This document shows positions 35,196-43,808 of a stretch of 64,000 bases of DNA, piece after piece. Numbering within the stretch: position 1 is the first letter of the stretch; the number at the start of each line of letters is the position of its first letter. The stretch is from Streptomyces sp. NBC_01669. Lineage in GTDB: Bacteria; Actinomycetota; Actinomycetes; Streptomycetales; Streptomycetaceae. The notes below the pieces were generated by a model. It was not told where the DNA came from. It saw only the letters and a program-made list of their open reading frames with translations, and ran no database searches. The position numbers and the translations under genes are program-made. The stretch is from contig NZ_JAPEQG010000002.1 in the NCBI RefSeq assembly GCF_026339735.1, positions 868,001-932,000 of the forward strand. The letters run 5' to 3'.

Positions 35196-36124
35196 GGGGT
35201 GTTCCTCTGTTCGGTGTTCCTGGTGGTGATGTTGGTTCTGGTGGTGGGTGAGATGCGGGCCAGTGCGCCTGTCTCCAGGGCCGTCCACAGGGCGCCGTCC
35301 GGGCCCACCGTGATCCCGTGCGGTTCGGAGGCCGGCGTGGGCAGCTCGTGGACGGTGACCGTGCCGTCGGCGGTGATCGAGCCGACGCGGTTGCCGGCCC
35401 ACTCGGTGAACCACGCGGTGCCGTCGGTGTCGGTGGTGACGGCGTGCGGCCGGGCCGAGCGGTCGGGCAGCGGATACTCGGTGATCTGGCCGTCGGGCGC
35501 GCGGTGACCGATCTGACCGGCGGCGATCTCGGTGAACCAGACGCCACCGTCATGGCTCGCGGCGATACCCACCGGGGCGGCGGCCTCGGTGGGCAGATCG
35601 TGAATCGTGATGCGGCCATCCATGCCGATACGGCCGATGGCGTTGGCCTGGTTCATCGTGAACCACATCGCGTCCCCGGCCGCGGCGATCGCGGAGGGGA
35701 ACGCGCCGGTGCACGGCAGCGGATACTCCGTAACCGATCCGTCGGTGGTGAGGCGGCCGATGCGCTCCGCGGCGGTTTCGGTGAACCACAGCGCGCCGTC
35801 CGGGCCCGCGGCGATACCGAAGGGGCCGCACTGCGCGGTCGGCAGCGCGAACTCCGTCATGTGGCCGGCCGTCGTGATCCTGCCGATCCGGTGCGCCCGG
35901 TACTGGGTGAACCACAGGGCGCCGTCCGGCCCGTTACTGATGACCGTCGGACCGCTGTCCGGGGCGATCTGATGGCTGGTCGGCTTCTGTCCCGGGACGA
36001 GCCGGCCGATCTGGCCGCTGTGCACCATGGTGAACCACAGCGCGCCGTCCGGGCCGGTGGTGATCGCGTACGGGCCGCTGTCGCGACCGGACACCGCGTA
36101 CTCTTCGACGGTCCGCGTCGTCAC
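35192..36124 (-). CDS. vgb: Virginiamycin B (streptogramin B) lyase, 310 aa
   Basis: The protein consists of beta-propeller repeats of the form GPDGALWFT(E/M/Q), seven of them, from residue 1 to about 290. Vgb linearises type B streptogramins by breaking the ester bond in an elimination reaction. Candidate catalytic His residues are in ARPHAVTT and SEPHGITVGPDGALW, in the last two blades where the known catalytic residues lie. GTG at 36124 is the start, overlapping the Vat stop as GTGA. The C-terminal 15 residues (TTRTNITTRNTEQRNTP) are low-complexity. It forms one coupled operon with vat and yciI. Confidence 0.88.
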   Translation of the reverse strand: MTTRTVEEYAVSGRDSGPYAITTGPDGALWFTMVHSGQIGRLVPGQKPTSHQIAPDSGPTVISNGPDGALWFTQYRAHRIGRITTAGHMTEFALPTAQCGPFGIAAGPDGALWFTETAAERIGRLTTDGSVTEYPLPCTGAFPSAIAAAGDAMWFTMNQANAIGRIGMDGRITIHDLPTEAAAPVGIAASHDGGVWFTEIAAGQIGHRAPDGQITEYPLPDRSARPHAVTTDTDGTAWFTEWAGNRVGSITADGTVTVHELPTPASEPHGITVGPDGALWTALETGALARISPTTRTNITTRNTEQRNTP

Positions 36125-36798
36125 TGCTGCTCCAGACCTTCGGCGGCGGCGATGCGCTCGATGTCCTGCGGGGAACCGGCCATGATGGTGCGCGCGTGCG
36201 CGGTCACCAGCTCGACGGGCCAGTCCCACCAGGCGGCGCGCACGAGCCGTTCGATGTCGCTGTCGTCGAAGCGCTGTCTGATCGTTCTGGCCGGGTTCCC
36301 GCCCACGATGGTGTACGGCGGCACGTCGGCGGTGACCGTCGCACCGGCCGCGATCACGGCACCGTCACCGATCCGTACTCCGGGCATCACGGTGGCTCCG
36401 TATCCGAACCACACGTCGTTGCCGACCACCGTGTCCCCGCGGCTGGGCATGCCGGTGACGATGTCGAGGGTCTGCTCGGCCCACTCCCCGCCGAACATGG
36501 TGAAGGGGAAGGTGGACACCCCCATCGACGGGTGGTCGGCGCCCGCCATCAGGAATCGAGTGCCCGTGGCGATCGCGCAGTACTTGCCGATGATCAGCCG
36601 TTCCGGACCGTAGGCGTAGAGCACATTGCGCTGCACGAAGTCGGTCGCGCCGTCGGGGTCGTCGTAGTAGGTGAAGTCACCTGCCACGACGTTGGTTCCG
36701 GCGACCAGTGGCTTGAGGAAGACGACCCGCTCGTGGGCAGGCAGCGGGTGGAGCGTGGCCGGGTCAGGTGTCCGGGCAGCTCTCGGGTCGGATGGCAC
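36121..36798 (-). CDS. vat: Streptogramin A O-acetyltransferase (Vat/XAT), 225 aa
   Basis: A left-handed beta-helix xenobiotic acetyltransferase. The catalytic His is H89 in AGADHPSMGVSTFPFTMFGG. The sequence KYCAIATGTRFLMAGADH and the WFGYGATVMPGVRIGDGAVI hexapeptide turns are typical of Vat. The C-terminal segment VVGGNPARTIRQRFDD is also standard. Vat inactivates type A streptogramins by O-acetylation using acetyl-CoA. GTG at 36798 is the start. It is first in the operon vat-vgb-yciI and is divergent from a LysR gene. Less specific XAT members exist, so substrate assignment rests partly on the vgb neighbour. Confidence 0.87.
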   Translation of the reverse strand: MPSDPRAARTPDPATLHPLPAHERVVFLKPLVAGTNVVAGDFTYYDDPDGATDFVQRNVLYAYGPERLIIGKYCAIATGTRFLMAGADHPSMGVSTFPFTMFGGEWAEQTLDIVTGMPSRGDTVVGNDVWFGYGATVMPGVRIGDGAVIAAGATVTADVPPYTIVGGNPARTIRQRFDDSDIERLVRAAWWDWPVELVTAHARTIMAGSPQDIERIAAAEGLEQQ

Positions 36799-37089
36799 GT
36801 GGGAATCGCTCCGTGGGGGTTCGTGCGCGGCGGCCGGTGCCCGGGTCGTGAGGCCCAGGGCCGGTGAGGTACGCGACTTCCGCGCGGTCCGGGTTTGCGG
36901 GCCGTCGGCTGGATCGAGCGAGCCGATCCTGCTGTCTCGTGCCGGTTCATGCCGTCACCTGTGAGGGGCGGCTGACCGGTTCGGTACCCAGCATGCGGAG
37001 CGAGCAGCCTGGGAACAACGACCGATCTTGTTATGGTCGTTAACCCAGAGGTTCATGAATTCAGGAGCCATGAGGGAACCGGGGGCGGA
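36799..37089. promoter_or_regulatory. Divergent vat/LysR promoter region with LysR-box-like repeat
   Basis: An inverted repeat AACGACC-N11-GGTCGTT lies at 37017-37041 and is extended by outer GGG and CCC triplets. It has the dyad spacing expected for LysR-family operators and stands 49 bp before the LysR start, 219 bp before vat. The rest of the region holds no gene. Confidence 0.6.
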
Positions 37090-37983
37090 ATGGAACTGCG
37101 GGACATAGAGATCTTCCTGATGCTCGCGGAGGAACTCCACTTCGGCCGCAGCGCCGAACGCCTGCATGTCTCCCCAGCCCGTGTCAGTCAGGCGATCAAG
37201 AAACAGGAACGCGTCATCGGCGCTCAGCTCTTCGAGCGGACCAGCCGCCACGTGCGGATGACCCCTGTCGGAGAGGTGCTGCTCCAGCGGCTGAAGCCGG
37301 CATACGAGGGTATCCAGGAAGCCATAGCCGAGGTGACCACCATCGCCCGCCATCCGTCCGGCACGCTGACGCTCGGGGTCATGGGTGCACAGATGCATGA
37401 CATGCGCCCGGTCCTGACCCATTTCCGGGCCGGGCACCCGTCCGTCGAACTCCGGTTCAAAGAGGTGTTCTTCAGCAATCCGTTCGGAGCCTTGCGGGCC
37501 GGTGAGGTCGACGCGGTGACCACCTGGCTGCCCGTTCGCGAGCCGGACCTGACCGTCGGGGTGGTGCTGCGCGAGGAACCGCTCCACTTGATGGTGGCCA
37601 CCGACCACCCGCTCGCCCGGCAGGAGTCGGTGAGCGTGGAGGTGCTCGGTGACCACATCGTGCCGCGCCTGAACGGCCCTCTTCCCGCCTACTGGGAGAG
37701 CGCGGTCCTGCCGGCCCGCACACCGGCCGGACGCCCTGTCCGCCGTGGGCCGACCGTATCGACCTTCAACGAGATCCTTGCCCTCGTCGCGGCAGGCGAC
37801 GTGGTGTGCACGGTCCCCGACGAGGGACGGCGCTACAACGCGCAGCCCGACGTCGCCTTCCTTCCCCTCCACGATGCCCCGCCCGTCCAGTGGGCCCTGA
37901 TCTGGCGCACCGACCGCGCGACCCCACTGGTACGCGCACTCGCCGAGGCGGCGACGGACTGCGGGGACGCAACGGAGCGATAG
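37090..37983 (+). CDS. LysR-family transcriptional regulator, 297 aa
   Basis: The N-terminal winged HTH reads MELRDIEIFLMLAEELHFGR and SAERLHVSPARVSQAIKKQE. A substrate-binding domain follows (GTLTLGVMGAQMHDMRPVLT, then HPSVELRFKEVFFSNPFGAL and AVTTWLPVREPDLTVGVVLR). The start at ATG 37090 matches the conserved MELRDIE beginning. It is divergent from the vat-vgb operon and is therefore the best candidate regulator of it, although most LysR proteins act on a divergent neighbour of any function. The length is typical. Confidence 0.88.
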   Translation: MELRDIEIFLMLAEELHFGRSAERLHVSPARVSQAIKKQERVIGAQLFERTSRHVRMTPVGEVLLQRLKPAYEGIQEAIAEVTTIARHPSGTLTLGVMGAQMHDMRPVLTHFRAGHPSVELRFKEVFFSNPFGALRAGEVDAVTTWLPVREPDLTVGVVLREEPLHLMVATDHPLARQESVSVEVLGDHIVPRLNGPLPAYWESAVLPARTPAGRPVRRGPTVSTFNEILALVAAGDVVCTVPDEGRRYNAQPDVAFLPLHDAPPVQWALIWRTDRATPLVRALAEAATDCGDATER

Positions 37984-38302
37984 ATACGGGATGTGACGGC
38001 GTCGGTGCTGTCGTCCGTGACACCACCCCGCCACCACCCACAAGCCAAGGCAAGCGCGACCAGCGACCCCTGCGGCGTCATCGCCTGCTGCACGTCCACC
38101 AGGCAGGCAGTCAACCCGAACAGCACCGTTTCCCAAGCCAAGAACGCCTCCGGCTGAAACTGCAGCTGATGGCACTCCGATTCGGTCCGTCATCCCGAAG
38201 GGTGAAGCCCAGCAACCTTGCAGAGGGACACGAACGCCTGCTTCGGCGGGACACAGAGTCCCGCGCTGACCCTGCCCTTGCCGAAAACGTCATCCATTGA
38301 GG
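37984..38302. other. Intergenic stretch
   Basis: No supported gene. The end near 38278-38302 resembles the outer end of the integrase-type IS at 56981-58188 (GACCT, then TTTTCGGCA-type steps), and probably belongs to the IS that follows. Confidence 0.35.
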
Positions 38303-39400
38303 TCAGGCTGCATGTTGGTACTCGTGGAGAATGCCGCCGAGGCGATCGCGGCGGCGTATGTCGAGGCGGGCGCTCTCGTCCGGATCAGTGATCGGCGTGG
38401 GCAATGGATACAGCGGGCGGGCATTCGCGATGCCCTGATGCGGCCGATGGGAGTTGTAGAACTGTTCGAACGCGCGCAAGGCGTGGAGCAGATGCCGCTG
38501 ATCCCAGATCAACGTGCGGTCCAGCAGCTCGCGCCGGCAGGTCTGCACCCACCTCTCCATAATCGAGTTCATTCTCGGCATCCGGACGCCGCTGAGCACA
38601 ACCTCGATGCCCGCATCGGCGAGGATCGCGTCGAACAAGGCGGGGAACTTCCCGTCCCGGTCCCGGATCAGGAACCGCGCCCGGCAGCGTGCGTCCTCCA
38701 GGTCCATGACGAGATTCTTCGCGGCCTGCGCCACCCAGGCGGCGGTCGGGTGTGCTGTGGCGCCCAGAATCCGGATCCGCCGACTGCCGTGCTCGATCAC
38801 TGCGAGCACGTACATCCGTGCCCCGGACAAGGTGACCGTCTCGAAGAAATCGCACGCCGGCAGGGCGTCGGCCTGCGAGCGCAGGAAGTCCGCCCACGAA
38901 CTTGAGCTCCGTTGGGGTGACGGATCGATCCCGGCCTCCCGCAGGATCTCCCAGACCGTGCAGGGGGCCACCGTCACGCCCAGCACCAGCAGCTCGCCGT
39001 GGAGGCGCCGGTAGCCCCACGTGGGATTGTCCCGTGCCAGGCGCAGCACCAGGGCGCGGATGGAGCGCACGGTGCGGGGCCGACCCGGGCGCTTCGGCTT
39101 GGACTCGGCGGCGTGGCGGCGGGCGACCAGGTCGCGATGCCGACGTAGCACCGTGTCCGGCCGGACCAGCAGCCGCAGCCTGCGCAGCACGTCCCACGGC
39201 AGCCGGTGCAGCAGCGCCGCCAGGAACGCCCGGCCGCTCCGGCTGAACCGCACCTTCCCCTTACCGAGTTGGCGCTCCAGCACCGACACTTGGTGGCGCA
39301 GGGCGAGGATCTCCACGTCCTTGTCCCGATCGCTCATCGGTAGCAGGCGCAGCAGGGCGAACGCGTTCGCCACGCCCAAGTAGGCCAGTCGCAGCAACAC
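38303..39400 (-). CDS. Transposase with integrase core domain, 365 aa
   Basis: The protein is colinear with the frameshifted copy at 57.1-58.2 kb and looks intact. It has MSDRDKDVEILALRHQVSVL and then NPTWGYRRLHGELLVLGVTV (HTH). The rve catalytic residues are in ALPACDFFETVTLSGARMYV, LIRDRDGKFPALFDAILADA and MPRMNSIMERWVQTCRRELL. It ends DRLGGILHEYQHAA. GTG at 39400 is the start. The upstream end of the IS is missing because the conserved leader CGGCATGATGACCA is followed by an unrelated sequence at about 39424, so the element is probably immobile in cis. Confidence 0.88.
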   Translation of the reverse strand: MLLRLAYLGVANAFALLRLLPMSDRDKDVEILALRHQVSVLERQLGKGKVRFSRSGRAFLAALLHRLPWDVLRRLRLLVRPDTVLRRHRDLVARRHAAESKPKRPGRPRTVRSIRALVLRLARDNPTWGYRRLHGELLVLGVTVAPCTVWEILREAGIDPSPQRSSSSWADFLRSQADALPACDFFETVTLSGARMYVLAVIEHGSRRIRILGATAHPTAAWVAQAAKNLVMDLEDARCRARFLIRDRDGKFPALFDAILADAGIEVVLSGVRMPRMNSIMERWVQTCRRELLDRTLIWDQRHLLHALRAFEQFYNSHRPHQGIANARPLYPLPTPITDPDESARLDIRRRDRLGGILHEYQHAA

Positions 39401-39519
39401 GGTTGGTCATCATGCCGCGTTGATCAATAGCCGCGCGACGGCGCAGACTCGACCGACCGCGCTCGACATCCCGTACACCCCGCACACCAACTCCGACCAA
39501 GGCGGATGAGGTTATCGGC

Positions 39520-39627
39520 AAGCGCAGGGCTGGCCACCCGCTACGACAAGACGCCCGAAAGCTACGAAGCCGGACTACACCTGCGCGGCGCGGTCATCTG
39601 GCTCCGCAGCCTCCCGGCCGCCCCGTG
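39520..39627 (+). pseudogene. IS5-family transposase C-terminal fragment
   Basis: The frame reads LATRYDKTPESYEAGLHLRG and then AVIWLRSLPAAP before the stop. RYDKTPESYEA is the conserved end of IS5-type (DDE_Tnp_1) transposases. Only about 35 codons remain. Confidence 0.65.
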
Positions 39628-39743
39628 ATCTCAACTACGAACACGCCCTAGTAGTACCTATTTGTGAGCTGCTCATGACATGTAACGGCTTCCGGAGAGC
39701 GGATAACGGGGCCATCGTGGGCGGTGAGAGCCACAATGTCGCC

Positions 39744-40199
39744 ATGGGAGACCGGGGTGGGGATGAGGTCGCGGTGTGGCGCGTCGGCGGGGGTGCTCGC
39801 CCCGCGGCGTATGTCATGTCGGCTGTTGTCGTGGTGGCAGCCGCTCGGTGCTGGTTCTGGTGGGTGCTTGCACCGACGTGGGTGGGCTTCACACGGGCAG
39901 GGTTGTGGACGGGCCTGGCGGTCGGTGCCTGCTGTTTCTTCTGGTGGGTGATACTGCGAGTCCGGCTGGAGATTGGTCCGGAGCTGGTTGTCGCCGTGAA
40001 CCCGTGGGGTACTCAGCGGTTGCCCTTGCAGCAGGTCACACATGTGACGCTCGGCAACTGGGGTGCCGAGTTCCATCACACTGACGGGTTCAAGACCACT
40101 GCGTATGCGCTCAGCGACATGGCCGCCGGCAAGGTGCAGAGCGAAGAACGCTTCGCAGAAGTCCGGGCCGCGTTTGAGAGGGCCCGACGACCTGCGTAA
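39744..40199 (+). CDS. Small membrane protein with PH-like domain, 151 aa
   Basis: Two hydrophobic segments (AAYVMSAVVVVAAARCWFWW and GLWTGLAVGACCFFWWVILR) are followed by a soluble C-terminal part (GPELVVAVNPWGTQRLPLQQ, VTHVTLGNWGAEFHHTDGFK). This resembles bacterial PH-domain membrane proteins common in actinomycetes. The start is uncertain: ATG 39744 (MGDRGGDEVAVWRVGG) fits related proteins better than ATG 39675. The function is unknown and there is no operon partner. Confidence 0.55.
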   Translation: MGDRGGDEVAVWRVGGGARPAAYVMSAVVVVAAARCWFWWVLAPTWVGFTRAGLWTGLAVGACCFFWWVILRVRLEIGPELVVAVNPWGTQRLPLQQVTHVTLGNWGAEFHHTDGFKTTAYALSDMAAGKVQSEERFAEVRAAFERARRPA

Positions 40200-40207
40200 T
40201 TCCCGGC

Positions 40208-40741
40208 TCAGGCGGCTTCTGCCAGCTCAGTCGGGGTGAGGGCCGGGCCCGCGATGATGTCGCGCAGGCAGGCCAGCCCTGCCCGCACCTGGCTGGGTGT
40301 GAGTTCACCGGCAGCAGCCCGGCGGGGCGGGCCTCGAAGAGGATGAAGCGGAGTGTGTCGGCGCGCCGCCGAGCAGCCTGGCCCCGGCGCCTGGGGGCAT
40401 GGCTTGGGGCCGGCCAGGAGACGGGCCAACTCGCCGTCGACGTCGACCTTGCCGGTGTCGACCGCGGTCTCGATCCAGTCCAGCGTGGCCCTCACCCTGG
40501 CGACGTTCTCGTGCACGATGGCGCGCTCGTCCTCGCCCAGCTGCCGGTCCCGCAGGCCGGGGACGGTGCGGCCTGCGGCCGCGACGAAGGAGTGGCAGGC
40601 AGAAACCAGGTCGAGGAACTCAACGGTCCGGTCGATCTGGCGGACTACGGGGGCGACGGGGCTGGTCCGGTCGAAGTGGATGAACGAGCGGGAACGAAAC
40701 CCGGCGGACGAGGTCCCGACCGGGCGCACGGCCCTGCCCAA
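40208..40741 (-). CDS. Hypothetical helical protein, 177 aa
   Basis: The family is not recognised. The middle (VVRQIDRTVEFLDLVSACHS, then DERAIVHENVARVRATLDWI and DTGKVDVDGELARLL) looks like genuine helical coding sequence. The 35 residues after LLAGPKPC are Pro/Arg/His rich and could reflect a frameshift before the last helical part (ELTPSQVRAGLACLRDIIAG). There is no signal or membrane segment. It reads convergently with the membrane protein gene next to it. Confidence 0.4.
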   Translation of the reverse strand: MGRAVRPVGTSSAGFRSRSFIHFDRTSPVAPVVRQIDRTVEFLDLVSACHSFVAAAGRTVPGLRDRQLGEDERAIVHENVARVRATLDWIETAVDTGKVDVDGELARLLAGPKPCPQAPGPGCSAARRHTPLHPLRGPPRRAAAGELTPSQVRAGLACLRDIIAGPALTPTELAEAA

Positions 40742-41004
40742 GACAGCTCCTACCTGCAGTTATTTACGCGTCAGTAATCCAGGCCCGCTGCGCGGGCCTC
40801 CGTGGAGGCGGGAAAATTGGCCCGTGTCCGTCCGGGACGCCGATCTATCTGTGATGCCATCGAGCTCGCGCGTCAGTATGGCGTTGGGGGCCGCTGACAG
40901 GGACCGTCAATTGTTGCTGCAGCACGCGGACCAGACTCTTCAGCCCTGTGGCCCCTCCGGACGGCGCCTCGTCGGCTAGTCGCGTCGTCGCCCGGGAGGG
41001 GTTC

Positions 41005-42267
41005 ATGGACGTGTTGCACGAGCGGTGCGCCGCTTTGGACATCGGCAAGAAGGACCTCAAAGCGTGCGTACGCACCCCCAGCCCGAGCGGGCGACGCTCG
41101 CGCCGACAAGAGACCCGCACGTTCGCCACCACCACCAACGCGCTCCTGGAGCTGCGTGACTGGCTGATCCCCGAACAGGTCACCCTGGTGGTCATGGAAG
41201 CAACCGGCGACTACTGGCGCGGGGCGTTCTACCTCCTCGAAGACTGCCTGAACGTGATCCTGGTCAACGCCGCACACGCCAAGGGCCTGCCCGGGCGCAA
41301 AACCGACGTCGCCGACGCGGCCTGGCTGTGCCAGCTGGGCGAGTGCGGCCTGCTGAAGGCATCGTTCGTGCCCCCGGAGCCGATCCGGCACCTGCGCGAC
41401 CTGACCCGCTACCGCTCCACCCTCGCCGCGGAACTCGGCCGCGAGACCCAGCGGCTGGAGAAGGAACTGGAGGACGCCGGCATCAAGCTCTCCGCGGTGG
41501 CCACCGACATCCTCGGCGTCTCCGGGCGGGCGATGCTGACCGCGCTCATCGACGGCGAACGCGACGTCCACGCCCTGGCCCAGATGGCCAAGGCCCGCAT
41601 GCGGCCCAAGATCCCCGCCCTGGTCGAGGCGCTGACCGGCAACTTCGGCGAGCACCACGCCTTCCTGTGCCGTCTGCACCTGGAACGCATCGACCAGCTC
41701 AAGGCGGCCATCGCCGAGCTGTCCACGCGGATCGAGGAGGAGATGCTCCCTTTCGCCCGCCAGCTTGAACTGCTGGAAACCATTCCCGGAGTCGGCCGCA
41801 CCACCGCCGAGGTGCTCATCGCCGAGACCGGCGGCGACATGTCCCGCTTCCGCACCGCCGGACACCTGGCCTCCTGGGCCGGGGTCTGCCCCGGCCACCA
41901 CGAGTCCGCCGGCAAGCACAAGTCCGGCCGCAGACGCCACGGCAACCGGTGGCTGGGCGCCGCCCTGGGCACCGCCGCCATGGCCGCCTCCCGCACCCGC
42001 GACACCACCTACCTCGGCGCCCGCTACATGCGCCTCATGCCCCGCCTCGGCAAGAAGAAAGCCCTGGTCGCACTCGAACACTCAACACTCACTGCGGTCT
42101 GGCACATGCTCACCCAGGACACCGCCTTCCACGACCTCGGCGGTGACTACTACGCCAAACACGACCCCGAACGCGCCCTGCGCCGGATCACCCGCCAGGC
42201 CAACGCCCTCGGCCTTACCGTCCGCTTCGAACCCATCGAGGCCGCCTCAACCCACCTACCGGGCTGA
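41005..42267 (+). CDS. IS110-family transposase, 420 aa
   Basis: The DEDD N-terminal domain (LHERCAALDIGKKDLKACVR, VVMEATGDYWRGAFYLL, AKGLPGRKTDVADAAWLCQL) and the C-terminal Transposase_20 region (LLETIPGVGRTTAEVLIAET, FRTAGHLASWAGVCPGHHES) are both present. The start at ATG 41005 is chosen from the conserved MDVLHERCAALDIGKK beginning. IS110 elements lack ordinary inverted repeats and use a structured guide RNA from their non-coding end, so the flanks here (about 40.75-41.0 and 42.27-42.42 kb) could contain that RNA. It appears intact. Confidence 0.93.
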   Translation: MDVLHERCAALDIGKKDLKACVRTPSPSGRRSRRQETRTFATTTNALLELRDWLIPEQVTLVVMEATGDYWRGAFYLLEDCLNVILVNAAHAKGLPGRKTDVADAAWLCQLGECGLLKASFVPPEPIRHLRDLTRYRSTLAAELGRETQRLEKELEDAGIKLSAVATDILGVSGRAMLTALIDGERDVHALAQMAKARMRPKIPALVEALTGNFGEHHAFLCRLHLERIDQLKAAIAELSTRIEEEMLPFARQLELLETIPGVGRTTAEVLIAETGGDMSRFRTAGHLASWAGVCPGHHESAGKHKSGRRRHGNRWLGAALGTAAMAASRTRDTTYLGARYMRLMPRLGKKKALVALEHSTLTAVWHMLTQDTAFHDLGGDYYAKHDPERALRRITRQANALGLTVRFEPIEAASTHLPG

Positions 42268-42425
42268 TGCTCAGACGTTATTTTCGGACCAGAGTCAAGC
42301 TAAGGGAGGGTTGATTAGAGCACGTGTTCGATTTTGAGTGCACGCTTAGCCGCGGCCGTCGGGAGTGTCGCGTCGGTCGCGACGGAGATGGGGCAGCCCC
42401 GAACGGGCAGGGCCGTACCGCGGTG

Positions 42426-42677
42426 TCAGCCGAGGCGGCCGACGTGGATGACGACGATGGTGACAGTGGCCTCGGTGACCTCGTACAGGACGCGGTAGCG
42501 GCCGACGTGCATCCGGCGCAGATCCGGTGACCCGTACTCGGCGCTGCCCGCTGGCCGTGGCTGCTCGGCAAGCAGGTCGACCGCGTCCATCAGCTGGCGC
42601 AGCCCGTCGGGGTCGTCCTTGAGGAACCGGGCGGCCGCGTCGATGGCGGCCTCGTCCCAGGTGATCTCGTACGTCAA
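42426..42677 (-). CDS. relE: RelE/ParE-family toxin, 83 aa
   Basis: The compact RelE fold is visible: MTYEITWDEAAIDAAARFLK, then LRQLMDAVDLLAEQPRPAGS and LRRMHVGRYRVLYEVTEATV, ending VVIHVGRLG. RelE toxins cleave mRNA in the ribosomal A site, and the basic residues of RRMHVGRYRVLY are in the right place. The TTG start at 42677 overlaps the antitoxin stop (TTGA), so translation is coupled. It lies in a two-gene operon after its antitoxin and is probably functional. Confidence 0.85.
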   Translation of the reverse strand: MTYEITWDEAAIDAAARFLKDDPDGLRQLMDAVDLLAEQPRPAGSAEYGSPDLRRMHVGRYRVLYEVTEATVTIVVIHVGRLG

Positions 42678-42928
42678 CCGCTCCCCAGCCCGAGCCGTGC
42701 GCGCACTTCGTCATGCGGAACGCCCGCGGTCTCACCGGACGCCTGCCGGGCGCGGTACTGCGCCAGGGCCAGGGCGTCTTCCAGGTCGGCGAGCTCCTGG
42801 GGGTTTATCAGTACGGCCGCCGGCTGGCCGTGGTCGGTGATCGTAATGCGCTCGCGGGCGTGGGACGCACGGCGAACCAGCGCCCCGAACCGGGCCCGCG
42901 CTTCAGTGATCGGCAGAGTGTCACTCAT
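42674..42928 (-). CDS. Phd/YefM-family antitoxin, 84 aa
   Basis: The protein begins SDTLPITEARARFGALVRRA and continues ARERITITDHGQPAAVLINP, the typical Phd/YefM N-terminal DNA-binding and dimer part. The C-terminal helix (LEDALALAQYRARQASG) wraps the toxin. ATG at 42928 is the likely start and overlaps a 16-bp palindrome, consistent with autorepression by the antitoxin. It pairs with the RelE gene directly downstream. Confidence 0.85.
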   Translation of the reverse strand: MSDTLPITEARARFGALVRRASHARERITITDHGQPAAVLINPQELADLEDALALAQYRARQASGETAGVPHDEVRARLGLGSG

Positions 42929-42943
42929 GTGCAGAACTGTACA
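42928..42943. promoter_or_regulatory. Palindromic operator at the toxin-antitoxin start
   Basis: TGTGCAGAACTGTACA is self-complementary except for one pair (TGTRCAG/CTGYACA). It overlaps the antitoxin start codon, as expected for a Phd-type operator on a short or leaderless transcript. Confidence 0.6.
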
Positions 42944-43163
42944 CTTCATGCCCCTTCTGTAGGGAGGGACGCTGAGGTCCGCACAACGCAACGGTGAAAC
43001 GTGCCGGTGGTCCGGAACACCTCCACCGTTCGGGGCCAGGGCCCATGCACCGGTTCCGGACTACTTCCGCCCGCCCCGGGTCCGACTGACCCGCGGCATT
43101 CGACGGCCAGGCAGGCGTCCCGTAGGGGTCGGTGTGGCTGGCCACTGCGGGACCACATGGTTG

Positions 43164-43442
43164 TCAGCGGGGCCGATAACTGAGGGTTCCGAGGGACCAG
43201 TGTGTGGACAGCCAGGTCGTGACGGCCGCTTGCAAGGGCGCGTCCAGCTCGGCTCTGTCGGCACGGACCCAGGAGCGGACGTCGGTGTCATGGTCGTCGC
43301 TGCGGAGGGATAGATGTAGACGCACCCGATCACCTCGCCACTGGCGGTCTCGATGACGGTGTAGGTGAATCCGCGGCGCTGAGCAAAGTCGTCCGCGTGA
43401 CGCTGCAGGTCGACGAGGTTCGCCTCCGCGCCGGGGCGCGGC
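43164..43442 (-). pseudogene. GNAT acetyltransferase fragment with frameshift
   Basis: One frame encodes ADDFAQRRGFTYTVIETASG and then EVIGCVYIYPS. The next encodes DDHDTDVRSWVRADRAELDA and ends TWLSTHWSLGTLSYRPR. Together they form the C-terminal part of a Streptomyces GNAT protein. Restoring one C in the TCCGCAGCGACGA region would reunite them. The N-terminal part is replaced by an IS701 fragment. It is non-functional. Confidence 0.65.
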
Positions 43443-43742
43443 CAGGTGGCGCACGGCGAAGCGCCGCACCGCGTCGCGGGCGGCTTCCTCGTCCCACACC
43501 GCCTGGTAGAGCAGTCGTTGCATCCCGAACGCGCGTGCCGCTCCGGCCTGTTCGGACAGGGTCCAGCAGTTCTTGCGTGGCAGATCGGCCAGCAGGCCGC
43601 GCACGTACGCCGAGGCGTGCGCCCGCGGCTCACGGCGGGCGAACAGCGGTGCCAGTTCGGCGGCGAGTTCGTCGAACTTCTCCTGGAACAGCGAGGGATC
43701 TATGCTGACGGCAGAGGCCGCCTGATCTTCATGTTGCGTCAC
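43443..43742 (-). pseudogene. IS701-family transposase N-terminal fragment
   Basis: From GTG 43742 the frame reads DPSLFQEKFDELAAELAPLF, then ASAYVRGLLADLPRKNCWTL and EQAGAARAFGMQRLLYQAVW. This is the N-terminal domain of IS701 (DDE_5) transposases. It ends at AVRHLA and is fused directly to the GNAT fragment. Confidence 0.7.
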
Positions 43743-43808
43743 AACACCATGATCAACAGGTGGCCTCGCCCATGCCCGGCGCCCCACGTCAACCGGCGCC
43801 CCGTCAGA

